In this document: piece after piece, positions 43,800 through 52,149 of the stretch
How the letters are laid out: every line of letters starts with the position of its first letter
Position numbering within the stretch: position 1 is the stretch's first letter
Translations under genes and position numbers: made by a program
NCBI RefSeq assembly: GCF_001767295.1
Contig: NZ_CP014944.1
Coordinates: 1,426,001 to 1,490,000, forward strand
Direction of reading: 5' to 3'
DNA from: Colwellia sp. PAMC 20917
Lineage (GTDB): Bacteria > Pseudomonadota > Gammaproteobacteria > Enterobacterales > Alteromonadaceae
Length of the DNA: 64,000 nucleotides
The notes under the pieces: model-generated
What the model saw: only the letters and a program-made list of their open reading frames with translations
Told to the model about the DNA's origin: nothing
Database searches by the model: none

Positions 43800-44420
43800 T
43801 AAAAATACTGTTTTGGTATTTGTGTTTTTTGCGTTCTAAGTACAGATCCTGAAACGAGTTCAGGATGACGGGGTTGTGTTCAGGATGACGGGGTTGTGTT
43901 CAGGATGACGGTGGAGGTGTCTGGCTGACGGGGCACACAGGTAGAATTACGTAGTTCTTTTGTCGTCATGCTGAATTCATTTCAGTATCTGGGTTTTGGT
44001 TCTAAGTACAGATCCTGAAACGAGTTCAGGATGACGGGGGTGGTGTTCAGGATTACGGTGTTGGTGTCTGGCTGACGGGGCACACAGGTAGAATTACGTA
44101 GTTCTTTTTTCGTCATGCTGAATTTATTTCAGTATCTGGGTTTTGGTTCTCAGTACAGATCCTGAAACGTGTTCAGGATCATGGTGGAGGTGTCTGGCTG
44201 ACGGGGGCACACAGGTAGAATTACGTAGTTCTTTTTTCGTCATGCTGAATTTATTTCAGTATCTGGGTTTTGGTTCTAAGTACAGATCCTGAAACGAGTT
44301 CAGGATGACGGGGTGGTGTTCAGGATGACGGTTGTGGTGTCAGGCTGAACGTGGTTGTGTCAGGCTTACGGTTGTTGCGTCTGGCTTACGGTTGTTGTGT
44401 TTGGATAACAGTTACGCAAT
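43800..44420. repeat. Palindromic repeat array, right arm
   Basis: Four more units of the same two-hairpin element follow the GIY-YIG pair, with ATCCTGAA hairpins near 43846, 44009, 44157 and 44286. The spacer differs from the left arm: CACACAGGTAGAATTACGTAG recurs at 43934, 44081 and 44208. The intervening text repeats GTGTTCAGGATGACG several times. No coding frame is supported. Confidence 0.8.
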
Positions 44421-44506
44421 TAGGATTACGGTTTACAGTGCTACTATGATGGTGGGTTGTTCTTATTTGCTGAACTGGTCTATGTTTGGGTTTTATTCAA
44501 CAATGT

Positions 44507-44530
44507 AAAGTCCGATAAAGATCGGACTTT
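44507..44530. terminator. Strong hairpin between repeat array and SLBB gene, likely terminator
   Basis: AAAGTCCGAT-AAAG-ATCGGACTTT is a perfect 10-bp stem. On the plus strand it is followed by a T-rich stretch; on the minus strand it lies 53 bases past the stop of the 44583 gene without a good T-run. It may serve the SLBB gene or insulate it from the array. Confidence 0.5.
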
Positions 44531-44582
44531 ACTTATTTTTTTTGTTAAAAATTATCTATTTTTAATTTTTATAAAACAAGTA

Positions 44583-47282
44583 TTAAAGTCCACTAATTGC
44601 CGCTATGGCAACCGCTGTGTTATACATAATGGTTGTCGCTGTTGTCCACAAGGTTAAATTGTTCATGTACTCTGAATCAAGTGGTACAACAATTGAATCA
44701 CCCGGTTTTAAAGCTGAGTCAGCACCGCCGCTAAACCAATTGCTTTCTTCAAACATTTGGATACTACCGTTTGATGAAATAATATAAATTCTCTCATCAT
44801 CAGCACGTTTTTTTAAGCCACCGCTTTGCGTTATATAATCTTCGACACTGCTTGATGAGTCAAACATGTGTGAGCTATTTACTTGCACTTGCCCCATGAC
44901 ATTAATTGAACGATTCTGAGTGGGGATGTACAGTACATCGCCGCCCTCTATCGCAATATCATAATCATTTTTGGCTATAACTTGCGGTAAATTAATAACT
45001 AAACGCCCTAGCGGCTCTACCTTAGAGAGGTCTGCTAATAACGATTGAATTTCACTATATGAAGTTACCCCACTGTTGCTTGATAAAGACTTAGTTGCCA
45101 TTTCAATACGTAAGTCGGCACTTACTTTCATTAAGTTTTGTCTTTCAAGTTGTTTTAACTTTGTTCTTGAAAAAACAGAGCCATTGGGATCTGCAAAAGC
45201 GGTTAAGCCTCCCGCTTTAAGAATAATACTTGATAAGCTGTCTCCACGACGAACTGTGTATTTACCCGGAAAAAGCACTTCGCCGCGCAACTCTATAACA
45301 TGGTTTTCACTCCATGAAGGGATACGGTGAATGTTAAGGCGATCTTTACTTTTTAGCAAAATATTATCTTCATCAATATTATTGAGGGCATTCACTAAAT
45401 GAATATTTTTAGAGGTTTTTACAGAGTTAATACCACTCATTTCATTACGTGTTAACTCAGCCCTTGATAAATAAGCTGACTCTTTTACGCCGCCGGCGGC
45501 TAAAATTAAATCGATTACCCGAGCCCCTTTCCCTAATGGATAAACCCCTGGAAATTTAACTTCACCATCAATTTCAATTAACTTTACCGCTTCACCGGCT
45601 CCTGCTTGGTATCGAAGCTTGTTAACAATAGGTACCAGTAAACGTTGGCGAGAAAACAATGCCATTTCACGAATAGTGACATTTTCATGCTCTGCTCCAC
45701 TGTCAATATTATCGATAGAGGTATAAATTTTTTCATCTTTGGTCTCAGCCATAACATCATTTTGCTCATGGGTTTCCCAAAACTCTTTTTTCTTACTCGT
45801 TTCAATCGCTAAATTTCTTTCTTTCGCTAATAGCTCTTCTTGAGTGTAGGCGAGCTCGTCTAATAAGAATTGCTCTTCAGAAAACTTAAAGGCTTTAGAA
45901 AAAATGATAATTTTATCATTACTGCTGAGTTGAATATTGCTCTTAGAATTTTTATCAGCAAAAACATTGGCTAAATTAAACTGTAATATTTCAATATTAC
46001 GGGCACTATCAATTTCTCTAACGACAATGCCGTAATTTAAATCGGCGTAAGGTAATAGGTGAGCGTCAGCATTGGTAATAACATCGGATAACAACATATT
46101 TTGTTGCAACTGGTATTTACCTGGACGCGCTACAGCGCCTATTAAAGTAATTGAATCGACATATAAGTCTGAGCTTTTTAACACTCTAATAAAATCGCCC
46201 GCTTGAACTTTTTCAGTTTTTTGGGTTTTATCAGATAAATCAATATTTAGGATACTGCGTAAATCGCTTTTGTTATAACGCTCTACGATGGTAGATTTTG
46301 GGTAAGCCGCGGGTAAAAGTCCGCCAGCCATTTTAATGACATTAGAAAAGTCGTCTGATTGGCTCAATTCATAAATAGCAGGACGTCTAACTTCGCCGGC
46401 AATTGACACAGACTTGCCTTGAGGGGGAATAAAAACCACATCGCCTGATTGCAACAAAATATCACTTGATGAATCACCTTCAATTAATAAGTCATATAGA
46501 TCGACTTGTTGAATTAGCTTTCCTGAACGTTTTACTTGAATATTTCTTAATGAGCCAATATCACTGACACCACCTGCAGCAAAAATGGCATGGGTAACTG
46601 AAGATAATGAACTTAACGTATAGGGGCCGGGTTTATATGCTTCACCTAAAACAAATATACGCATAGAGCGTAATTCGGCTAAGCTAACCACCACATTAAC
46701 ACCGATAATTTTTTGTTGAATTTTATTAACAACAAAAGTCTTTAATTCTGAAAATGTTAATCCCGCAACGCTAATGGGGCCCAGGTTAGGAAAAACCAAC
46801 TCACCTTCACGTGTCACCGTTAATTGCATTTCACGATTTTCTTTACCGAAAACCTGTATTGAAACTGAGTCTCCTGTACCTAAGATATACCCTTCTGGAA
46901 TGGCAATATCCATAACCGGTGAGAATGTTGTTGGCGAATTTGCAAAGACATCTAAACCAAACCGTGGCAAGGTCTTAAAAATGGCTTCAGCTTTCTCTGT
47001 TTCTTCGGCATCTTTGGCTTTAAGGTTTTCATTGTTCAGGCTATTTATATCGCGTGGCATTACCTGTGTATTAATAGGAGCGTTTTGTGTATTACTTCCT
47101 GATAACTGAGCCTCAATAGCATTTAAATCGACGCCCATACTTTTGGCTAATGCTTGTTGTTGAGATTTAGGTAACTTTTTAAATTGTTCAATTTGCTGAG
47201 CAGACACTTGCTGGGCATGTAAATTTAAAGAAAGCGCAAAAAGTAAAAAGGTTGCTATAAGATAGCGAGTAATGTTCATCAT
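44583..47282 (-). CDS. Large multi-SLBB polysaccharide export protein (WbfF/OtnA-like)
   Basis: The 899-residue protein has a signal peptide (YLIATFLLFALSLNLHAQQ) and a PES export domain near 125-215 (EGYILGTGDSVSIQVFGKE). A series of SLBB-type beta-grasp repeats follows (IFVLGEAYKPGPYT, VSIAGEVRRPAIYEL, ITLIGAVARPGKYQL, IEIDGEVKFPGVYPL, IELRGEVLFPGKYTV, INVMGQVQVNSSHMF). A hydrophobic C-terminus follows. Such long forms occur in Vibrio capsule/O-antigen loci next to yjbH and wzz genes. It exports polymer across the periplasm and outer membrane. It stands alone here, separated from wza by the repeat array, so it could serve the region A polymer. Confidence 0.85.
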   Translation of the reverse strand: MMNITRYLIATFLLFALSLNLHAQQVSAQQIEQFKKLPKSQQQALAKSMGVDLNAIEAQLSGSNTQNAPINTQVMPRDINSLNNENLKAKDAEETEKAEAIFKTLPRFGLDVFANSPTTFSPVMDIAIPEGYILGTGDSVSIQVFGKENREMQLTVTREGELVFPNLGPISVAGLTFSELKTFVVNKIQQKIIGVNVVVSLAELRSMRIFVLGEAYKPGPYTLSSLSSVTHAIFAAGGVSDIGSLRNIQVKRSGKLIQQVDLYDLLIEGDSSSDILLQSGDVVFIPPQGKSVSIAGEVRRPAIYELSQSDDFSNVIKMAGGLLPAAYPKSTIVERYNKSDLRSILNIDLSDKTQKTEKVQAGDFIRVLKSSDLYVDSITLIGAVARPGKYQLQQNMLLSDVITNADAHLLPYADLNYGIVVREIDSARNIEILQFNLANVFADKNSKSNIQLSSNDKIIIFSKAFKFSEEQFLLDELAYTQEELLAKERNLAIETSKKKEFWETHEQNDVMAETKDEKIYTSIDNIDSGAEHENVTIREMALFSRQRLLVPIVNKLRYQAGAGEAVKLIEIDGEVKFPGVYPLGKGARVIDLILAAGGVKESAYLSRAELTRNEMSGINSVKTSKNIHLVNALNNIDEDNILLKSKDRLNIHRIPSWSENHVIELRGEVLFPGKYTVRRGDSLSSIILKAGGLTAFADPNGSVFSRTKLKQLERQNLMKVSADLRIEMATKSLSSNSGVTSYSEIQSLLADLSKVEPLGRLVINLPQVIAKNDYDIAIEGGDVLYIPTQNRSINVMGQVQVNSSHMFDSSSSVEDYITQSGGLKKRADDERIYIISSNGSIQMFEESNWFSGGADSALKPGDSIVVPLDSEYMNNLTLWTTATTIMYNTAVAIAAISGL

Positions 47283-47718
47283 TGGGGCAATAAATTTCCT
47301 ATAAATGCGAGGTATAACATTAGCTCAATACTTATAAACCATAAAAATTAATAATGGCCAAATATATCGACTAAATAAGTTCTAAAATTAACGTTTGGAG
47401 TTTATCAGTAACAAGCTATTGAATAAAGTAACTTGCTTACCTTTTATGGTGTCAAATAATTAATTTTGGAGAGTCTGTTTATTATTTTTCTTTCTAAAAG
47501 TATCAAAAGTAACTAAAACATTACATCTGCTTAATCAAATCTCGGTGCCAAACTATTGCCTTTCATGGCAAGCACAGGTATAACACACGCTGACTTTCGC
47601 AAATAAATTTGACAATAATTACAGCGCAAAGAACTTATTTCAATATTTTAAAATGTTTTTAGCGAATTAAAATAATAATATTTATCTGTAATTTACACTT
47701 ATCTTAGAGGAATTTTTT
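47283..47718. promoter_or_regulatory. Divergent intergenic region between SLBB gene and POT transporter
   Basis: This AT-rich 436 bases must hold the promoters for both divergent genes. A TTGACA at 47609-47614 could be a -35 box for the transporter, but no good -10 follows at 17 bases. A weak TTGCC/GGCAA inverted repeat is present at about 47556-47571. AGAGGA stands before the transporter ATG. Nothing else is supported. Confidence 0.35.
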
Positions 47719-49251
47719 ATGAGCAAACCTGATTCAGGTTCTTTTTTTGGCCATCCGGCAGGGTTACAAACGCTGTTTGTTACAGAAATGTGGGAGCGCA
47801 TGAGTTATTACGGCATGCGTATGCTACTTGTATTATTTATGACCGCTACTTTACAAGAAGGAGGCTTAGGTTTAACCGTCGCTTCTGCAGCTGCTATATA
47901 TGGTTTATATACCGGTAGTGTCTATTTTATGGGCTTACCTGGCGGTTGGATAGCTGACCGATTAATTGGCGGTCAAAAAGCAGTTTGGTACGGCGCAATC
48001 ATTATTATGATTGGCCATATCATCTTAGCTATTCCTAATGACACCACCTTTTTTATTGGTTTAATTGTCGTCATTTTAGGTACGGGTTTATTAAAGCCGA
48101 ATATTGGCGCTATGGTGGGTCAATTATACTCAGATGAAGATGTTCGCCGTGATAGTGGTTATGCCATTTATTATATGGGCATCAATTTAGGTTCAGTTAT
48201 TGGCTATGCAGTTTGTGGCTACTTAATGGAGAATGTTGGTTGGCATTGGGCGTTTGGCGCCGCTGCTATTGGTATGGCATTAGGTTTAATTCAATACAAA
48301 ATTACTACCCCTAAGCTTAACGGTATAGGAGAAAAGCCTGTATACCCATTATCAGTTAAAGCACAAAAAACAAGCTGGACAGTTATTGGTGTCGTTTTAG
48401 CGGTTATTGCACTGGTAACGGTTGCTGTATTTCAGGGCATGTTAACCATTAAACCTGTTACTGTTGCCCAATATGTTGCTGTAGCATTTTCTCTAATATT
48501 TGTTATTTATTACGCAGTTATTTATTTTGGTAGCTCAATAACACCTAATGAGAAGAAAAAGCTTTGGGCGTTATTACTTATTTGTATTGCCTCAGCTTGT
48601 TTTTGGTCTGGCTTTGAACAAGCGGGTTCTTCACTCAACTTATTTGCGCGTGATTATACTGACCGTATAGTGGGATCATTTGAAATACCTACGGGTTGGT
48701 TCCAAATGACTAACTCGTTCTTTATCGTTTTACTCTCACCTTTTTTTGCCGCTCTATGGATTAATTTAGGAAAAAGAATGGTCAGCCCTTCTTACGGTAT
48801 AAAATGTGCTTTTGGTTTAATTATTATGGCCAGTGGTTTTATCGTGATGTTTTTTGCTGCACAATACGCTGCTTCAGGAATGAAAGTTGCCCCTTATTGG
48901 TTAGTAGCAACTTACTTCCTACATACAGTTGGTGAGCTTTGTTTAAGCCCTGTAGCATTAAGTGCCGTAAGTAAATTATCTCCTAAGCGTTTCGCTGGAC
49001 AAATGATGGGTGTTTTTGTATTAACCTATTCAATCGGTAATATTATTTCTGGTTTGTTAGCGGGTAACTATGATCCAAATAACGTCGCGCAAATTCCTTC
49101 TCTTTACATCCAAGTGAGCTTATTCAGTATTGGTATTGGTATCATTATTTTACTGGTTGGTTTCAAATCTAGATTTTGGGAAAATTTGCCTGATGATTCA
49201 GAAGCATCTACAACTAACACAAATGGTTCAACGGCAACGACTAACGCTTAA
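47719..49251 (+). CDS. POT family proton-coupled di-/tripeptide transporter
   Basis: The 510-residue protein has about fourteen predicted helices and the POT signatures. FVTEMWERMSYYGMRMLLVLF contains the E-x-x-E-R motif for proton coupling. GGWIADR and GTGLLKPNIGAMVGQLY follow, and FWSGFEQAGSSLNLFA is the FING-like motif region. It imports short peptides in symport with protons at the inner membrane. It is not part of the polysaccharide loci and marks the start of chromosomal core genes. A strong terminator follows at 49283. Confidence 0.92.
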   Translation: MSKPDSGSFFGHPAGLQTLFVTEMWERMSYYGMRMLLVLFMTATLQEGGLGLTVASAAAIYGLYTGSVYFMGLPGGWIADRLIGGQKAVWYGAIIIMIGHIILAIPNDTTFFIGLIVVILGTGLLKPNIGAMVGQLYSDEDVRRDSGYAIYYMGINLGSVIGYAVCGYLMENVGWHWAFGAAAIGMALGLIQYKITTPKLNGIGEKPVYPLSVKAQKTSWTVIGVVLAVIALVTVAVFQGMLTIKPVTVAQYVAVAFSLIFVIYYAVIYFGSSITPNEKKKLWALLLICIASACFWSGFEQAGSSLNLFARDYTDRIVGSFEIPTGWFQMTNSFFIVLLSPFFAALWINLGKRMVSPSYGIKCAFGLIIMASGFIVMFFAAQYAASGMKVAPYWLVATYFLHTVGELCLSPVALSAVSKLSPKRFAGQMMGVFVLTYSIGNIISGLLAGNYDPNNVAQIPSLYIQVSLFSIGIGIIILLVGFKSRFWENLPDDSEASTTNTNGSTATTNA

Positions 49252-49282
49252 TTAACTGTTAGTCATCGTTAAAGTGATTTTG

Positions 49283-49311
49283 AAAAGCCAACATTTATTG
49301 TTGGCTTTTTT
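49283..49311 (+). terminator. Intrinsic terminator after POT gene
   Basis: AAAAGCCAACA-TTTAT-TGTTGGCTTTT followed by T residues is a textbook hairpin 32 bases past the stop. Confidence 0.9.
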
Positions 49312-49375
49312 ATAGCTCATTTTTACTGTAACTTACTTGTTGTCGTTAGACTTATTTTATAAGGGGTTAAATATC

Positions 49376-49978
49376 ATGAAAACAAGAGATGTTCTTCGCC
49401 AAGAAATTCGCTATCAACGCAGTTTATTAAACGCTGACCAGCAAGCAGAACAATCACTTTTATTATCGAAAAGACTCATTAAAGAAAAAGTAGTCAAAGG
49501 CGTTAAACACATCGCTATTTATTTAGCCAATGATGGCGAGTTAAATACTCAGCCTTTTATTGATTGGTGCTGGCAAAATAACATCACCGTATATTTACCG
49601 GTAATACATCCTTTTAGTAAGAATAATTTACTCTTTTTAAAATATGCTGAGACGTCTATTCTCGTCAAAAACAAATATGGTATTTTAGAGCCTAAGCTTA
49701 ACGTTCAAGATATAATAACGGTCGCTCAGCTTGATATTATTTTTACCCCCTTAGTCGCCTTTGACCGATATGGTAATCGCTTAGGCATGGGCGGTGGTTT
49801 TTATGACCGAACACTTTCGGCCTGGCATGCTCAATATCAACAAAACAAACACGCTAAACCCTTACCAGTTGGCTTAGCTCACGATTGCCAAAAAGTTAAC
49901 ACGATCCCCTTTGAAAGTTGGGATATTCCACTGCCTAAAATTATCACTCCAACCACCAGCTATAACTTCGATATTTAA
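49376..49978 (+). CDS. ygfA: 5-formyltetrahydrofolate cyclo-ligase
   Basis: The 200-residue enzyme converts 5-formyl-THF to 5,10-methenyl-THF with ATP. I use the ATG at 49376 (AGGGG nine bases upstream), which yields KTRDVLRQEIRYQR, the usual N-terminus. LATER motifs include AIYLANDGELNTQPFI, PKLN, DIIFTPLVAFDRYGNRLGMGGGFYDRTL (the phosphate-binding GMGGGFYDR) and PVGLAHDCQ. In many gammaproteobacteria the 6S RNA gene precedes ygfA, but the short gap here leaves no room for it. rpiA follows in the same direction. Confidence 0.9.
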   Translation: MKTRDVLRQEIRYQRSLLNADQQAEQSLLLSKRLIKEKVVKGVKHIAIYLANDGELNTQPFIDWCWQNNITVYLPVIHPFSKNNLLFLKYAETSILVKNKYGILEPKLNVQDIITVAQLDIIFTPLVAFDRYGNRLGMGGGFYDRTLSAWHAQYQQNKHAKPLPVGLAHDCQKVNTIPFESWDIPLPKIITPTTSYNFDI

Positions 49979-50029
49979 TCATCTGCTGATATACTTCTCC
50001 CTAATTTCCCCTCGCTAATTAGGATTCAC

Positions 50030-50686
50030 ATGACACAAGATGAAATGAAGAAGGCAGCAGCCTTTAAAGCACTCGAATTTATTAAAAACGATACCATCGT
50101 TGGCGTAGGCACAGGGTCTACTGTTAATCACTTTATTGACGCCCTAGCAACAATCAAAGACGATATTGAAGGTGCCGTTTCTAGCTCTGAAGCGTCGACT
50201 CAAAGATTGAAAGCCCATGGTATCGAAGTGTTTGAATTGAATAATGTCGGTAGCGTTGATGTTTATGTTGATGGCGCCGATGAAATTACTGAATATCTGT
50301 CGATGATAAAAGGTGGTGGTGCTGCACTAACCCGAGAGAAAATTGTCGCGGCTGTAGCAAAAACATTTGTCTGTATTGCCGATGAAAGTAAACAAGTAAA
50401 AATGCTAGGAAAATTTCCTTTACCGGTAGAAGTTATTCCGATGGCACGAAGCTATGTAGCGCGTGAACTTGTTAAGTTAGGTGGTGACCCGGTTTATCGC
50501 CAAGGCGTAATTACCGATAACGGTTGTGTGATTCTCGATGTGCATAACTTAGAGATACTTGATCCTAAAAAACTTGAAAGCGATATTAATGCCATTGTAG
50601 GTGTTGTTACTAATGGTTTATTTGCACTACGTGGCGCTGATGTTTTAATTTTAGGCACTCAAGATGGCGCGAAACTCATAAAATAA
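50030..50686 (+). CDS. rpiA: Ribose-5-phosphate isomerase A
   Basis: The 218-residue enzyme interconverts ribose 5-phosphate and ribulose 5-phosphate in the pentose phosphate pathway. Signatures are [14 protein letters not shown] (phosphate loop), [19 protein letters not shown] (with catalytic acidic residues) and [16 protein letters not shown] (with the catalytic lysine and glutamate). Its length equals that of the E. coli enzyme. It lies between ygfA and serA, the conserved gammaproteobacterial order. Confidence 0.95.
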   Translation: MTQDEMKKAAAFKALEFIKNDTIVGVGTGSTVNHFIDALATIKDDIEGAVSSSEASTQRLKAHGIEVFELNNVGSVDVYVDGADEITEYLSMIKGGGAALTREKIVAAVAKTFVCIADESKQVKMLGKFPLPVEVIPMARSYVARELVKLGGDPVYRQGVITDNGCVILDVHNLEILDPKKLESDINAIVGVVTNGLFALRGADVLILGTQDGAKLIK

Positions 50687-50793
50687 ATCTTTAGAGTTTA
50701 TACACTATATGCTAGTTTAGAAATCTAGCCATCTAAACACTTTATATTTGGTTAAGGCAATGACCACTATAGTCCTACATGAGATATTAGAAA

Positions 50794-52023
50794 ATGAGCA
50801 ATAATTCATTAGCAAAAGAAAAAATTAAGATTTTATTACTTGAAGGTGTCCACCCGAGCGCTGTTGAAGAGTTAAAAATGAAAGGCTACAGCAATATTGA
50901 ATGTATTAGTACATCGCTTGCTGAAGAAGATTTGATCAAAAAAATTGCTAATGTTCACTTTATTGGTATTCGTTCTCGTACTCAGTTAACTGACCATGTA
51001 CTAAGCCATGCTAAAAAACTCGCGGCTATTGGTTGTTTCTGTATTGGTACTAACCAAGTTGAAATTAAAGCGGCACAAAAACGTGGCATTCCAGTCTTTA
51101 ATGCCCCGTTTTCAAATACACGATCGGTTGCCGAACTAGTATTAGGTGAAACCTTATTATTATTACGTGGTATTCCTGAAAAAAGTGCAAAAGCTCATCG
51201 CGGTGAATGGAATAAATCTGCGGCTGGCTCGGTAGAAGCTCGTGGCAAAACCTTAGGTATTATTGGTTACGGCCATATTGGCATGCAATTAGGCATTTTA
51301 GCTGAAACCTTAGGTATGCGAGTACGCTTTTATGATATCGAAACCAAACTTCCGTTAGGTAATGCGAGCCAAGCATCAAGTTTAAAAGTTTTATTAAAAG
51401 AAGCTGATGTAGTTAGCTTACACGTACCTGAAACGGTTCAAACTCAAAACATGATGGCAGCAAAAGAATTTGCACTCATGAAAGACGGTGTTATTTTTAT
51501 TAATGCTTCTCGTGGTACTGTCGTTGATATTGATGCATTAGCTGAAGCGCTTAAAAGTAAAAAAGTCGCTGGCGCAGCAATCGATGTTTTCCCTGTTGAA
51601 CCTAAAGGTAATGATGAAGAGTTTATTTCACCATTACGCGCATTCGACAACGTTATTTTGACACCACATATTGGTGGAAGTACTAAAGAAGCCCAGTCGA
51701 ATATCGGCTTAGAAGTTGCCAGCAAAATGGCAAAATACTCTGATAACGGCTCAACACTTTCGGCAGTAAACTTCCCTGAAGTTTCTTTGCCTGGTCATAC
51801 GGGAACAAGCCGCTTATTACATATACACCTTAACCAACCGGGTGTGTTAACCCAAATTAACCAAGCATTTGCTAAGCACAATATTAATATTGCCGCACAG
51901 TACTTACAAACAGATGATCAAATTGGTTATGTAGTTATTGATATCGAAGCACAAGATAGCGTACTAGCATTACGTGAATTAAAACAAATTGACGGCACAA
52001 TACGCGCACGTATTCTTCATTAA
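50794..52023 (+). CDS. serA: D-3-phosphoglycerate dehydrogenase
   Basis: The 409-residue enzyme performs the first step of serine synthesis. It shows the E. coli-type layout: substrate domain (GIRSRTQLTDHVL), NAD domain with LGIIGYGHIGMQLG, VSLHVPETVQT, NASRGTVVDIDAL, DVFPVEPKG and TPHIGGSTKEAQ (catalytic histidine). A C-terminal ACT domain for serine feedback inhibition follows (LHIHLNQPGVLTQINQAF). A 107-base gap separates it from rpiA. It is closed by a strong terminator. Confidence 0.95.
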   Translation: MSNNSLAKEKIKILLLEGVHPSAVEELKMKGYSNIECISTSLAEEDLIKKIANVHFIGIRSRTQLTDHVLSHAKKLAAIGCFCIGTNQVEIKAAQKRGIPVFNAPFSNTRSVAELVLGETLLLLRGIPEKSAKAHRGEWNKSAAGSVEARGKTLGIIGYGHIGMQLGILAETLGMRVRFYDIETKLPLGNASQASSLKVLLKEADVVSLHVPETVQTQNMMAAKEFALMKDGVIFINASRGTVVDIDALAEALKSKKVAGAAIDVFPVEPKGNDEEFISPLRAFDNVILTPHIGGSTKEAQSNIGLEVASKMAKYSDNGSTLSAVNFPEVSLPGHTGTSRLLHIHLNQPGVLTQINQAFAKHNINIAAQYLQTDDQIGYVVIDIEAQDSVLALRELKQIDGTIRARILH

Positions 52024-52050
52024 TTTTTCTGAGTATTTAGCGTAAACAAT

Positions 52051-52081
52051 AAAAAACGAGACTTAATAAGTCTCGTTTTTT
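52051..52081 (+). terminator. Intrinsic terminator after serA
   Basis: AACGAGACTT-AAT-AAGTCTCGTT with flanking A and T runs forms a strong hairpin 27 bases past the stop. The symmetric A/T arms could stop transcription from both sides. Confidence 0.92.
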
Positions 52082-52149
52082 TATTGCCACATTAACGACC
52101 CATCATTTGACCGTGTAACAAAACCTATTACAGCCCCGATGATAATGAA

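Noticed and set aside
47609-47637. Sigma-70 promoter for the POT gene
   Set aside because: TTGACA is present but no acceptable -10 box follows at 16-18 bases, so I list it only as a possibility in the region note.
49252-49375. 6S RNA (ssrS) before ygfA
   Set aside because: The gap is about 120 bases, much of it taken by the terminator of the POT gene; a 6S RNA of about 180 bases does not fit.
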